Shown here: piece by piece, positions 18,120 to 27,628 of the stretch
Numbering within the stretch: position 1 is the stretch's first letter
How the letters are laid out: each line of letters begins with the position of its first letter
Origin: CAWJHE01 sp963842455
Lineage (GTDB): Bacteria; Chloroflexota; Anaerolineae; Anaerolineales; UBA4823
Assembly: GCA_963842455.1 (NCBI GenBank)
Contig: CAWJHE010000006.1
Coordinates: forward strand, 1 to 64,000
Direction of reading: 5' to 3'
Length of the DNA: 64,000 nt
The notes under the pieces: model-generated
What the model saw: only the letters and a program-made list of their open reading frames with translations
Databases searched by the model: none
Told to the model about the DNA's origin: nothing
Position numbers and translations under genes: made by a program

Positions 18120-19337
18120 ATGATGGATTCACTTCGTGAACTTTTTCGGATTGGTCGCGGACCTTCCAGCAGCCATACCATGGGACCCTCCAAAGCTGCT
18201 ATCCAATTTCGCCAACGACACCCGCAGGTGAAGGCTTTTCGCGCCCATTTGTTCGGCAGCCTGGCTTTGACCGGGCGCGGACATATGACCGATGTAGCGA
18301 TCCAAGATGCTTTTCACCCGCTTCCGGTAGAAATTCTATGGAAGCCAGGGATCGAATTAGATTTCCACCCTAATGGCATGTGGCTGGAAGCTCTGAATGA
18401 AGATGGGTCACTTCTGGAAAGGTGGGAGGTCTTCAGCGTCGGCGGAGGTGCTTTGCGCGAAGCACACCAACCTAATTTGGTCAAGCCTGTTTATGATCTG
18501 ACCACGATGAATGAGATCCTATCCTATTGTATAGATAGTGGGAAAACATTCTGGGAATATGTCGAAGAAAGGGAAGGCCAGGAAATTTGGGGCTACTTGG
18601 ATGAAGTTTGGACAGTGATGCAAGCAGCCATTGAGCGCGGTCTGGAAGCAGAAGGCGTGTTACCGGGTGGACTGGGGGTGCCTCGCAAAGCCAGCTCGTT
18701 TGAGCGCCAGGTTTCTTCAAAAATCACAACCTTTTACAGCGAGGGGCACCTGCCGGCTTATGCCCTGGCTGTTGCCGAGGAAAACGCCAGCTCAGGTGTG
18801 GTGGTCACTGCCCCCACCTGTGGTTCTTGCGGTATTTTGCCTGCCATTCTGCGGCATGTGAAGGAGAATGCCAGTAGCCGACCTCAAGCGATCCTGCGCG
18901 CATTAGCCACTGCTGGCTTGGTAGGCAACCTGATCAAGCATAACGCTTCGATTTCCGGAGCGGAAGTCGGTTGCCAGGGGGAAGTGGGTGCGGCCTGTGC
19001 CATGGCTTCGGCAGCTGCGGCCCAATTACTGGGAGGTTCGCCTCGCCAGGTTGAATATGCCGCTGCAATGGGTCTGGAGCATCACCTGGGATTGACCTGT
19101 GACCCCGTGAATGGTCTGGTTCAAATCCCGTGTATTGAACGAAATGTCTTTGCCTCCACCCGGGCGATCAACTGCGCCCGCTATGCCTGTTACACGGATG
19201 GCAGTCATCGCATCTCATTCGATCAGGTTGTCCAGGTGATGAAAGAAACGGGCCATGCATTGCCTAGCCTGTACCGCGAAACTTCCACAGGTGGTCTGGC
19301 AGCTATCTATAGTTATCCTCCCATAAAACGTATTTAG
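18120..19337 (+). CDS. sdaA: L-serine ammonia-lyase, iron-sulfur type, single chain
   Basis: Converts L-serine to pyruvate and ammonia with an oxygen-sensitive [4Fe-4S] cluster. About 405 residues combine both domains: an N-terminal beta domain with GPSSSHTMGPSKAA (residues about 14-27) and a C-terminal alpha domain with TAPTCGSCGILPAIL, CQGEVGAACAMASAA and LTCDPVNGLVQIPC, which supply the cluster cysteines. ATG 18120 or 18123 is the likely start; an open stretch reaches back to 18099. It is an isolated gene between the SDR-zinc ribbon gene and the clostripain gene. Confidence 0.94.
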   Translation: MMDSLRELFRIGRGPSSSHTMGPSKAAIQFRQRHPQVKAFRAHLFGSLALTGRGHMTDVAIQDAFHPLPVEILWKPGIELDFHPNGMWLEALNEDGSLLERWEVFSVGGGALREAHQPNLVKPVYDLTTMNEILSYCIDSGKTFWEYVEEREGQEIWGYLDEVWTVMQAAIERGLEAEGVLPGGLGVPRKASSFERQVSSKITTFYSEGHLPAYALAVAEENASSGVVVTAPTCGSCGILPAILRHVKENASSRPQAILRALATAGLVGNLIKHNASISGAEVGCQGEVGAACAMASAAAAQLLGGSPRQVEYAAAMGLEHHLGLTCDPVNGLVQIPCIERNVFASTRAINCARYACYTDGSHRISFDQVVQVMKETGHALPSLYRETSTGGLAAIYSYPPIKRI

Positions 19338-19501
19338 AGAGCGCATCAAAGATTTTTAACCGCAAAAGCACCTGCCTGTGTGATATACTCGCGAGGTGAG
19401 TTATGTTTTACTCCTGAAGCGCATGAAATGCACTCTTCTCGTACATTCCAATCATGATGCTTATTGGGACGCATTCTGTTAATTTGTAAGGGGCTAATTT
19501 C

Positions 19502-22108
19502 ATGAAAACAAACCAAACCGAAAAATTTCATTCATTAACCGTAGACTGGCGAACGCTGGTTGGTTGGAGCGTTCAAGAATGGTCGCCTGTTTATGCTTCT
19601 GCTGGCGGTTCAGATAAGAATACGATCCGCGCCGGACGCCGCCGGCCGAGCGGTCCTGGCTCAGGTGAGCGTGAACGCGCCGATGCTCCGGAGCGTCAGC
19701 GTCCATCTTCTGGAGGCGCTCGACCCCCCACTGGATCCTCTGGCGGAACGGGATTTCCGAGCCCGGTCAGCAGCTCTGGGGGGAAGCCCAGTCCCTTATT
19801 AATCATCGTTGCCTTGGTGATCTTAGTCTTGATGGCAATCTGTGGCGGTCCTAATTTACTGGGTGGATTGATGGGGGATGGCAGCCAGGTGGATTCTGGT
19901 TTTCCAACCGAAGATCCTTTCTTCTCTCAACCTATTCAACAAGCAACCTCAACAAGGGTTATTGCAGCACAGCCAACAACCCCTGCGATTAAGCGCTCAA
20001 CCTCCACCCCGCGCCCTGCTACTGGGTCAACTACCGGTGGTTCTGGGGATACCTGGACGGTTATGCTTTACCAGGATGCGGATGACAAGGTTCTGGAACA
20101 GGATATTTACATTGATCTGAATGAGGCTGAGCGGGTTGGCTCAGGTGAAAATCTCAATATTGTGGCACAGGTTGACCGGTACAAAGGTGGATACCAGGCG
20201 GATGGCAACTGGACTTCTACCAAACGTTTCTATATCACTCAGGATTTCGATCTCAATCGCTTAGGCTCAGAAGAAATCGACGATCTTGGTGAAGTCAATA
20301 TGGCAGATGCCAATACCCTGGTGGATTTTGTTACCTGGGCGGTTAAAAATTACCCGGCTGATAAATATGCTTTGATTATGTCTGATCATGGCATGGGCTG
20401 GCCAGGTGGTTGGTCTGACCCTGACCCTGCCAGCAGGGCCCGGAGCAATACACCATTAGCCTCGGCAATTGGCAACCATATGTATGTGATGGAAATAGAT
20501 AGAGCCCTGGAGGCAATCCGTACCGAGACTGGTATTGAAAAATTTGAGCTGATTGGTATGGACGCTTGTTTAATGGGTCACCTGGAGGTTTTTGCTGCTC
20601 TAGAGCCGCATGCTCGCTTTGCTGTTGCTTCCCAGGAAACCGAGCCTTCCTTGGGATGGGCGTATACCAGCTTCCTGAACGATCTAAAACGCAACCCATC
20701 GATGGATGGTGGTTTATTAGGTCAAAAAATTGTGGAAAGTTATATCCATGAAGACCAGCGCATCGTGGATGATCAGGCAAGAGCTGAATTCATGCGCCAG
20801 GGAGGCGGCATGAGCGGCATGTTTGGTTTGTGGGGCGGTCCCACTGCGGATCAAATCGCTGCGCAATTGCAAGACAGCATCACCATCACCACAGTTGATC
20901 TGAGCAAGATCCCCGCGCTGATGGAGCAGGTCAATGCCCTGGCGTTTGAGCTTAAGGGGGTGGATCAGGCAGCCGTGGCAAAAGCGCGTACCTATGCTCA
21001 ATCTTTTACCAGTATATTTGGAAGCAATGTACCTCCATCCTACATAGACTTGGGAAATTTTGTTCAGATTCTTGCCAGGGAAGCGCCCAGGTCCAGCAGC
21101 TTCTCACAAAGCGCTATCAATGTGCTAAAGAGCTTACAAGAAACTGTTGTAGCTGAAAAACACGGTCCAAAGAAATCAGGCGCGACCGGTATCTCCATTT
21201 ATTTCCCGAATTCACAGCTTTACCGCAGTCCAGCCACTGGTCCTCAATCCTATACTGCCATCGTCGATCGTTTTTCTGAGCAATCCTTATGGGACGATTA
21301 CCTGGCATATCACTATACCGGTCGTTCCTTTGAGTTGGAAAATCGATCCGTTGTTATCCCGGAAGCTGGATTGGCTGTCCGGGCGCCTGGCAGTGGAGCA
21401 GTTACGGTATCGCCGATTACCTTATCCAGCCAGGTGGCTGATCCCAATAATCCGGTGCTGCTCAGCGCAGATATCCAGGGTGAGAATATTGGCTACATCT
21501 ACTTGTTTGTGGGATATTTTGACAGCTCTTCTAACTCGATCTTTGTGGCCGATATGGATTATCTGGAGAGCTCTGAAACGCGAGAAATGGAAGGCGTTTA
21601 CTATCCGGTGTGGGGGGATGGGGAAGAATTCACACTGGAATTTGAATGGGAGCCGTTAATGTTTGCGATATCTAACGGTCAGGAAAAGACCCTGGCTCTC
21701 TTGCACCCTCGCAGATATGGAGCCAGCGCCGAGCAAGCCGTATACACGGTGGACGGTATTTACACCTTTGCAGATGGTGGAGAGAGTCGCTATGCTCGCC
21801 TGTACTTTAGCGACGGGTCATTACGCCAAGTATTTGGTTTCACCGGCGAAGATTTTGCTGGTTCACCACGTGAGATTATTCCACAGACAGGAGATCAGTT
21901 CACTATCTTGGAACGATGGATGGATTTGGACACATCCGGTCAGGTTTCTCAAGTTGTAAACCAGGAAGGCGGCACATTAACATTCACAGATCAAACCTTC
22001 ACATGGGAGGAATTGTGGGCCGCTCCTGGGGAGTATATTGTGGGTTATATGGTGGAAGATTTGGACGGTAATCTTTACCAGGCGTTTTCGCAGATCAAGG
22101 TAGAGTGA
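19502..22108 (+). CDS. Clostripain-family (C11) cysteine protease, membrane-anchored
   Basis: An 868-residue protein. The N-terminal ~95 residues are charged and Gly/Ser/Pro-rich. They are followed by one membrane helix (PLLIIVALVILVLMAICGGP) and a Ser/Thr linker. The C11 domain starts at TWTVMLYQDADDKVLEQDI. The catalytic pair is His about 296 in SDHGMGWPG and Cys about 356 in GMDACLMGHLEV. The last ~250 residues form a beta-rich region of unknown role. Clostripains cleave after basic residues and are often autoprocessed. Start ATG 19502 has AAGGGG 8 bases upstream. The protease domain is expected outside the membrane. Confidence 0.9.
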   Translation: MKTNQTEKFHSLTVDWRTLVGWSVQEWSPVYASAGGSDKNTIRAGRRRPSGPGSGERERADAPERQRPSSGGARPPTGSSGGTGFPSPVSSSGGKPSPLLIIVALVILVLMAICGGPNLLGGLMGDGSQVDSGFPTEDPFFSQPIQQATSTRVIAAQPTTPAIKRSTSTPRPATGSTTGGSGDTWTVMLYQDADDKVLEQDIYIDLNEAERVGSGENLNIVAQVDRYKGGYQADGNWTSTKRFYITQDFDLNRLGSEEIDDLGEVNMADANTLVDFVTWAVKNYPADKYALIMSDHGMGWPGGWSDPDPASRARSNTPLASAIGNHMYVMEIDRALEAIRTETGIEKFELIGMDACLMGHLEVFAALEPHARFAVASQETEPSLGWAYTSFLNDLKRNPSMDGGLLGQKIVESYIHEDQRIVDDQARAEFMRQGGGMSGMFGLWGGPTADQIAAQLQDSITITTVDLSKIPALMEQVNALAFELKGVDQAAVAKARTYAQSFTSIFGSNVPPSYIDLGNFVQILAREAPRSSSFSQSAINVLKSLQETVVAEKHGPKKSGATGISIYFPNSQLYRSPATGPQSYTAIVDRFSEQSLWDDYLAYHYTGRSFELENRSVVIPEAGLAVRAPGSGAVTVSPITLSSQVADPNNPVLLSADIQGENIGYIYLFVGYFDSSSNSIFVADMDYLESSETREMEGVYYPVWGDGEEFTLEFEWEPLMFAISNGQEKTLALLHPRRYGASAEQAVYTVDGIYTFADGGESRYARLYFSDGSLRQVFGFTGEDFAGSPREIIPQTGDQFTILERWMDLDTSGQVSQVVNQEGGTLTFTDQTFTWEELWAAPGEYIVGYMVEDLDGNLYQAFSQIKVE

Positions 22109-22141
22109 AATTTAGGGGCTAAAAGAATAAATGCAGGACCC

Positions 22142-22175
22142 ACTGGGGCTGTTCTCAAATGAGAATAGCCCCAGT
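22142..22175. terminator. Bidirectional hairpin terminator between convergent genes
   Basis: A 15-bp stem with one G-T wobble (ACTGGGGCTGTTCTC with GAGAATAGCCCCAGT) and an AAAT loop lies between the clostripain stop and the stop of the minus-strand small membrane protein. The U-tract is short on both sides, but stem strength and position support termination. Confidence 0.65.
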
Positions 22176-22185
22176 TTAGTTGAAA

Positions 22186-22362
22186 CTAGAAAATCAAGAT
22201 CAACAACAATACCGGTAAGGCCAAGAGTAGCAACAAGCCGAAAATACATCCAAAAACCAGCCCCAATATACCAAAAATTAAGCCGATTACGCCTCCCACC
22301 AGGCCGACGACTAATTGGATGAATCCTCCAATTAGGGTGAAGATAAATTCCAGGAAACCCAT
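22186..22362 (-). CDS. Small glycine-rich hydrophobic membrane protein (58 aa)
   Basis: ATG 22362 follows AGAGAGGTTATC and the frame ends at TAG 22186-22188. The product is almost entirely hydrophobic, with regularly spaced glycines (IGGFIQLVVGLVGGVIGLIF, then GILGLVFGCIFGLLLLLALP), suggesting two closely packed glycine-zipper helices. Function unknown. The only charged residue is one Glu near the N-terminus. Confidence 0.72.
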   Translation of the reverse strand: MGFLEFIFTLIGGFIQLVVGLVGGVIGLIFGILGLVFGCIFGLLLLLALPVLLLILIF

Positions 22363-22499
22363 GATAACCTCTCTTTATTTTCTGTATGCTTGAATAAAAT
22401 TCTTTACCTGAAAATTCCCGGGAAGCGTTTGTTGTTCAGGCGATCTATTCAATATACGAGGGTTGTTTAGAAAGGTCGCGTTCTACGTTTTCCTGTTCA

Positions 22500-23321
22500 T
22501 TACCCTCTTGCTAATGAGGCAATCGCACGGAAAGCTGTGTAAATAGAAGGCATGTCCCCTGCGCTATAAGCAACCCGGCGTCCTTCTCGCTTTATACCGG
22601 GCAAGAGAGAAGCTCGATCTGCCATTTCAGAGCGAACCAGCTCGACAACCATAGTCATGGGTGGGGGAATCCGCAAAGGTTGTGGGGCGGCGTTTCTTAA
22701 TAGACTGCTCACTGCTTGTTGTGCTCCTGCCTCGATATCGTGCTGAGCTTCTTGTGGAGACAGACATTCAGCGGCCATTCGGCTGCTAGCGTACTTGACG
22801 ACAACCGCTTCCAATCCATTGACCAGGTTTTGGGCTTCGGAGCAAGCTGCTTGATCACCTGAAATCATAATCAAAGGAACATTGAAATGACCTGCAACGG
22901 CAGCGTTTAGCCCGATCTCACCGAACGGATCGCCGTTGATCCAAAGGTTGGCGATGCTTTCGCTAGACCAGGTGTGTTCCAGGATAGCGCTTTGGGTACC
23001 AACCCGCGCATGATAACCGATAAAGATCAGCCCCTGAACATTATGATCAATGCCTTGAACCATCGAGAATGGGGAAGGTGAACCGCTATTCAGCCGGGCG
23101 CGAGGATCCATTTCTTCAATTAGGATATTTCGACCGTTTGAATGTCCGTCACTAACCACAACTTCGCTGGCTCCTCCCAAGAATGCACCCCGAATAGCAG
23201 CATTAACATCAGCAGTCATCAAACTTCGGAAACGAGCATATTCAGGATGATTTGGTGAAACCTGATCCCAGTGAACTACCCCAGAAATACCTTCCATGTC
23301 GGCTGCAATGAGAACTTTCAT
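22500..23321 (-). CDS. M55 D-aminopeptidase, DppA-like
   Basis: A 273-residue zinc peptidase of family M55, which forms decameric D-aminopeptidases. The N-terminal motif ADMEGISGVVHWDQ supplies metal ligands (Asp and Glu), VVVSDGHSNGRN the next ligands, and FIGYHAR plus LEHTWSS the remaining His residues. SGDQAACSEA matches the family. Substrates are D-amino-acid peptides or other small peptides, possibly from the cell wall. ATG 23321 follows GAGGAGAAAG. It is a single gene. Confidence 0.93.
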   Translation of the reverse strand: MKVLIAADMEGISGVVHWDQVSPNHPEYARFRSLMTADVNAAIRGAFLGGASEVVVSDGHSNGRNILIEEMDPRARLNSGSPSPFSMVQGIDHNVQGLIFIGYHARVGTQSAILEHTWSSESIANLWINGDPFGEIGLNAAVAGHFNVPLIMISGDQAACSEAQNLVNGLEAVVVKYASSRMAAECLSPQEAQHDIEAGAQQAVSSLLRNAAPQPLRIPPPMTMVVELVRSEMADRASLLPGIKREGRRVAYSAGDMPSIYTAFRAIASLARG

Positions 23322-23685
23322 CGTCTTTCTCCTCTTCGATATTGTTTACATTTCAATGATTCTTTTTCCCTGACCTGGATTATCGCGCGAATAGAACAAA
23401 AGTGATGTCTGAGTTAATCAGATTTGCAGGTCAACTTTTGCAAAGTTTACCACTATTGAAGTCGGGAAACATTATCTACCATTAAAAATTAGGTACAATA
23501 ACAACTATTTGGGGTAAAATTGGAAGAAAGCTTTTGACAATCAGGATTTCAAGGAACAGGTCCTGTTTTCTTGATGAGGGTTGTGAGCTGAATGGGGTTA
23601 TCCTGACAATACTTGATGAATTTCCTGATGCAGGACGATCATTGAAGAAAGTCGAAAATATTAGCATAATCAAAAGAGGGAAAGT
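23322..23685. other. Divergent intergenic region, 364 bases
   Basis: AT-rich spacer between the M55 peptidase and the DegV gene. I see no coding sequence with a plausible start and no clear -35/-10 pair. It must contain promoters in both directions. Confidence 0.5.
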
Positions 23686-24525
23686 ATGACAATCAAAATA
23701 GTAACGGATAGCACTTGTGATTTACCCGATGAAGTGATCAATTCATTGGATATTTCAGTTGTTCCTTTGTTTATCAATATTGGTCAGAATGGGTATTTAG
23801 ATGGTGTGGAGATTTCACGGCAAGAATTTTATGAGAATTTGCCGAATTATCCAGAGCACCCGACGACAGCTACTCCGGGTGCAGATAAATTCCATAAGGT
23901 ATATGAGCGTTTGATCCAACAAGGGGCAACACAAATTATCTCCATCCATATCTCGCCGAGCTTGAGTGCTGTCTTGGATGTCGCTCGCAGCGCGGCTCAG
24001 GAAGTAAAAGATGCTACAGTGGAAGTCTTTGACTCGCGGCAATTGTCCTTGGGAACAGGTTTCCTGGTGGAGATGGCTGCTCGAGCTGCCCAACAAGGCA
24101 AAGCCATGGGCGAGATTATGCATTCTCTAAAGGACCAGATTTCTCGCTCGCATGTTTTCGCATCCCTGGACACGTTGGAGTATTTGCGCCGCTCAGGTCG
24201 AATGAATGGCGTGGTCTCAGGAATTGGCAATCTTTTGCAAATCAAACCTATTTTGCGCATGTATGATGGCAAACCAACGGTTGAGCGTGTGCGAACCCAA
24301 TCCAAAGCGATCAAAATGATGTTGGGTTGGTTGAAACAAATAGGTAAATTGGAGAAGGTTGCCATTGTTCATACCCATGCTACCGAACGAGCCCAGGAAC
24401 TACTTCATTTAGCAGCAGATTATCTGCCATCGGGAATTATTCCTACCGTTGATATTACGCCAGTCATTGGAGCCAATATCGGTCCTGGCGCTGCTGGTTT
24501 TGCGCTGGTAGCAGCCAAAGAGTAG
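23686..24525 (+). CDS. DegV-family fatty-acid-binding protein
   Basis: A 279-residue DegV protein. The N-terminus KIVTDSTCDLPDEVI is the family signature; TTATPGADKFHKVYE and the C-terminal ITPVIGANIGPGAAGFALVA supply the ligand-pocket segments. In Firmicutes, FakB proteins of this family present a fatty acid to the kinase FakA; no fakA is in the window, so the precise role here is unproved. The start ATG 23686 has an AGAGGG site. Confidence 0.92.
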   Translation: MTIKIVTDSTCDLPDEVINSLDISVVPLFINIGQNGYLDGVEISRQEFYENLPNYPEHPTTATPGADKFHKVYERLIQQGATQIISIHISPSLSAVLDVARSAAQEVKDATVEVFDSRQLSLGTGFLVEMAARAAQQGKAMGEIMHSLKDQISRSHVFASLDTLEYLRRSGRMNGVVSGIGNLLQIKPILRMYDGKPTVERVRTQSKAIKMMLGWLKQIGKLEKVAIVHTHATERAQELLHLAADYLPSGIIPTVDITPVIGANIGPGAAGFALVAAKE

Positions 24526-24707
24526 GGAGAATTTCTCCAGCAGCGTGGATATATTCTGGGGAAGTGAGTTTGTCATCTCGGCTGGGATATCATGACGATT
24601 TTGAGCCGGCGCATCTTTCGTCCCCTGGTTTACAAAGAAACGCTCAATTTGAAATAAATCATTGAATTGAGTAAAATCAAACAATTGTTCATATCGAAAG
24701 GCGGATT

Positions 24708-25043
24708 ATGATGAAGATTGCTTACACGGTCGCTTGGCTGGGGCTCATAGCAATGACAATGGTGCTGATCTTCGCATTCACTCAAGGGGACTTTTTTACT
24801 GAAGGGGCGAGCTTGCTTTCAATGCCCTGGGGAATTGTCTCCATGGTTGATTTGTATGTGGGCTTTACATTATTTTCTGCCTGGATTATTTACCGGGAAA
24901 AATCGATTCTCACTTCTGTGATTTGGGTTATCTTGATGATGATTTTTGGATTTTTTACCGCCAGCTTGTATATCATTCTTGCACTTCGCAGCAGCGGCGG
25001 CAGCTGGTCGCAATTCTGGATGGGCAAGCATAATCCCAGGTAG
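24708..25043 (+). CDS. DUF1475-like small membrane protein
   Basis: A 111-residue protein with three hydrophobic helices: residues about 4-25, 45-62 (WGIVSMVDLYVGFTLFSAW) and 70-92. The MVDLYVGFTLFSAWIIYRE segment is what I associate with DUF1475. Function unknown. ATG 24708 follows AAAGGCGG. The tspO-like gene begins 55 bases downstream in the same direction. Confidence 0.72.
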   Translation: MMKIAYTVAWLGLIAMTMVLIFAFTQGDFFTEGASLLSMPWGIVSMVDLYVGFTLFSAWIIYREKSILTSVIWVILMMIFGFFTASLYIILALRSSGGSWSQFWMGKHNPR

Positions 25044-25097
25044 ATGAGTTGATTTTTGCGAATAGATTAACAAAATACAGAAAATTTGGAGTTTGAT

Positions 25098-25862
25098 ATG
25101 AATAAAGATGTTGTACGACAATGGGCAAATTTGATTGCTTTTGCGTTTACGGTTACTGTGAATGGCTTAGCCAATGCATTACCCTTAAACAATCAAACAA
25201 CGGGGGAGATCTCCGATAGTTTCCAAGTATTTTTTGTTCCGGCAGGTTATGTTTTCTCCATTTGGGGATTGATCTACCTGGCCTTGGCTGGATTTGTGGT
25301 CTACCAGCTATTGCCCGCTCAAAGGCAGAATCCTGGTTTACGGCGCATTGGTTATTGGTTTGTTATAAGCTGCCTGGCAAATGGCATTTGGATCTTCTTA
25401 TGGCACTACGAGTATTTTGCTCTGACTTTGGTTGCGATGCTGGTGCTTTTGATCAGCTTACTCCAAATTTATCTACGCCTGGACATTGGTCGCAGTAAAG
25501 TTTCTGCCTCGGAGCGCTTCTTCATCCACCTTCCATTTAGCATTTACCTGGGATGGATTACCGTGGCTACGATTGCCAACGCGACTTCTCTATTGGATTA
25601 TTTGAATTGGAATGGTTGGGGTGTGGCGCCTGAAATTTGGGCTGTGATCATGTTGGTCGTAGCTGCCGTGGTATCGCTGGCGATGGCCTGGCTGCGTGCT
25701 GATATTGCCTATCTGCTGGTGATTATTTGGGCAGTGGTGGGCATTGCGGTCAAACAAGCAGATACCATACTGGTCGCCAATACAGCCTGGGTAATGGTTG
25801 TCCTGGTTACCTTAGGCGTATTTCTTGCTTTTTGGCGTCGGAATCAGGTGCTGCACGCATAA
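25098..25862 (+). CDS. TspO/MBR-like (tryptophan-rich sensory) membrane protein
   Basis: A 254-residue polytopic protein with about seven membrane helices. FFVPAGYVFSIWGLIYLALAG and the many Trp residues in membrane regions (LANGIWIFLWHYEYFALT) resemble long tryptophan-rich TspO/MBR-related proteins. Classical TspO binds tetrapyrroles; this longer subgroup is uncharacterised. ATG 25098 with GGAG eight bases upstream is preferred over TTG 25086. It probably forms a unit with the DUF1475-like gene. Confidence 0.78.
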   Translation: MNKDVVRQWANLIAFAFTVTVNGLANALPLNNQTTGEISDSFQVFFVPAGYVFSIWGLIYLALAGFVVYQLLPAQRQNPGLRRIGYWFVISCLANGIWIFLWHYEYFALTLVAMLVLLISLLQIYLRLDIGRSKVSASERFFIHLPFSIYLGWITVATIANATSLLDYLNWNGWGVAPEIWAVIMLVVAAVVSLAMAWLRADIAYLLVIIWAVVGIAVKQADTILVANTAWVMVVLVTLGVFLAFWRRNQVLHA

Positions 25863-25944
25863 AGTACTGTGCTTATCTCAAAATTGAATAGTGTTGAGAT
25901 GGGTGTTCATTAGAACACCCATTCACCGTCTGGAAGTCTTTTTT

Positions 25945-27454
25945 ATGCCCCGTATTTTGCTCAGGATTTTCCTTCTCATCACATTATTTTTGGGGGGAAT
26001 GCAACTGGAGCCAAAATCAGCTCAGGCGTTTAGCATGCAAGCTTGGGCTCCGATAGCAGAGGGTATCGCCTATCGCGAATTTTATATCGATCACCCTAAT
26101 CGTATCTATGTGGCGCGTATGGATCGCAGTGAGGAGCGTGTCACCTTGGATACTGCTATTGGGATGGGGAATTTTAGCAGTGGATCGCAGACGGTTCGCG
26201 AGATGGCGAACCTTCATGATCAGACGATTGGATATTGGGGGCGTGAATGGGGGACTTTAAATCAAGTAGTGGTATCAATTAACGGTTTTTTCTACGATAC
26301 TGAGACAGGCATCCCCTGGAGTGGTCAGGTGATTTCTGGTTGGTACGCTAAGCATTTTGATGAACGGCAAAGCGGAAGCAGCCTGGCATGGACCTTTGAC
26401 CGCAATATCTTTATGGGTGAATGTGTTGTCCATTTTCCGGCCAGGCAGGTGATTCAATTTCTGGCAAGTGGCGAATCACTCTCATTTGATTCCATTAATT
26501 TACCTGGCAATCCAAATAATCTGGTGATTTATACGCCACAATATGGTGCATCAACCCCGGTTGGAGAGGATAAGGTCGAAGTCCTGGTTCAATTAGAGCG
26601 CCCTTTCATGATCATGCCAGGTCCCGCCATGGTGGAAGGGCTCATTGTTGAGATAAGAGAGACTGGCAGCTTCCCTATCCCTTTTGACCATATTGTTTTA
26701 TCGGCTGAGGGGGAACAGAGCGAACGACTTCTGCAATTAGCGAGACCAGGCGACAAAATTGGCATATCCCAAGAGTTAAAGCATTACCTGTCTGATTGCA
26801 ACACTCCTAACCCGGTTAATTGGGAGAATATTTATGCTGCTACAGGCGCCAGTTTTGTCTTTCTCAAAGAAGGCAAAGTCCAACCATTGAGTGAAGATCT
26901 GGGGGCGGTGTTACGTTCGCCGCGTACGGCTATCGCATTTAATGACCGGTATATCTTCTTTATGGTGGTGGATGGTCGCGACCGTTTTCGCAGCCTGGGG
27001 ATGAGCATGGTTGAATTGGGTATATTTGCCAAAATGACTCTTGGCGCCAATTGGGGAGTAGCCATGGATGGCGGGGGTTCATCAACCATGGTTGTGAATG
27101 GTCGCGTGGTAAATCACCCCCTGACGGATGTTGAGGAAGAAAATTCAAGTGGGGTGAAAGAGATTGAACGTGCTGTTGCTAATGGCTGGATGATGGTCTC
27201 CACTCAGCCTGGGGAAAGGTCTTCGCGTTTCCAGATCACGAATCCGATTTCCATAACTGCAGCGCAAGGCTTGTTTCTCAGGTCGGGACCTGGTGATAAT
27301 TATCCGCATTTGACCGTTTTGTCCGCACAAAGCGAGGGAATCATTCTGGACCATCCTTTGAACGGAATCTTAGCTCGAGGCGTTTCACTGGTGGTATGCT
27401 CGATTCGGAGATTTCCAGGGATGGGTTGCAGAAAGTGAGATTGTTTCCAGGTAG
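25945..27454 (+). CDS. Phosphodiester glycosidase (NAGPA domain) with SH3-like tail (frame break near end)
   Basis: An exported protein of about 503 residues. ATG 25945 has GGAAG upstream and a signal peptide (LLRIFLLITLFLGGMQ, cleavage near SAQA). The NAGPA/phosphodiester-glycosidase core includes VVVSINGFFYD, LRSPRTAIAFNDRYIFFMVVDG and NWGVAMDGGGSSTMVVNG. A bacterial SH3-like domain follows (GLFLRSGPGDNYPHLTVL). One indel at about 27382-27388 disrupts the end; the repaired frame reads HWWYARFGDFQGWVAESEIV to a TAG at 27452. These enzymes act on N-acetylglucosamine phosphodiesters; the SH3 part suggests wall binding. Confidence 0.88.
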
Positions 27455-27515
27455 TTTCATAAAGTTCAGTAGAATTTTTCCTGGATTTCTGCCATAATGA
27501 GTATATCTAAATAAT

Positions 27516-27539
27516 TCCGTTCAAAAACGGAGCTTTTTT
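27516..27539 (+). terminator. Rho-independent terminator
   Basis: TCCGTT-CAAA-AACGGA is a 6-bp stem with a 4-base loop, followed by GC and T6. It lies about 60 bases past the repaired stop of the phosphodiester glycosidase gene. Confidence 0.7.
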
Positions 27540-27628
27540 ACCTAAAACCTTCCTAAGTAGGTTACTTACACTTAATCTGATTTGAATTTCATTGCAGCGT
27601 TCTCAAAGTAGATTTCGAGGAGGAAAAG

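Noticed and set aside
23482..23673. 63-aa minus-strand frame upstream of degV
   Set aside because: Ser/Phe/Ile-rich translation of AT-rich spacer without ribosome-binding site.
24409..24684. 91-aa minus-strand frame between degV and the DUF1475-like gene
   Set aside because: Overlaps the degV end by over 100 bases and has no ribosome-binding site; at most a relic.
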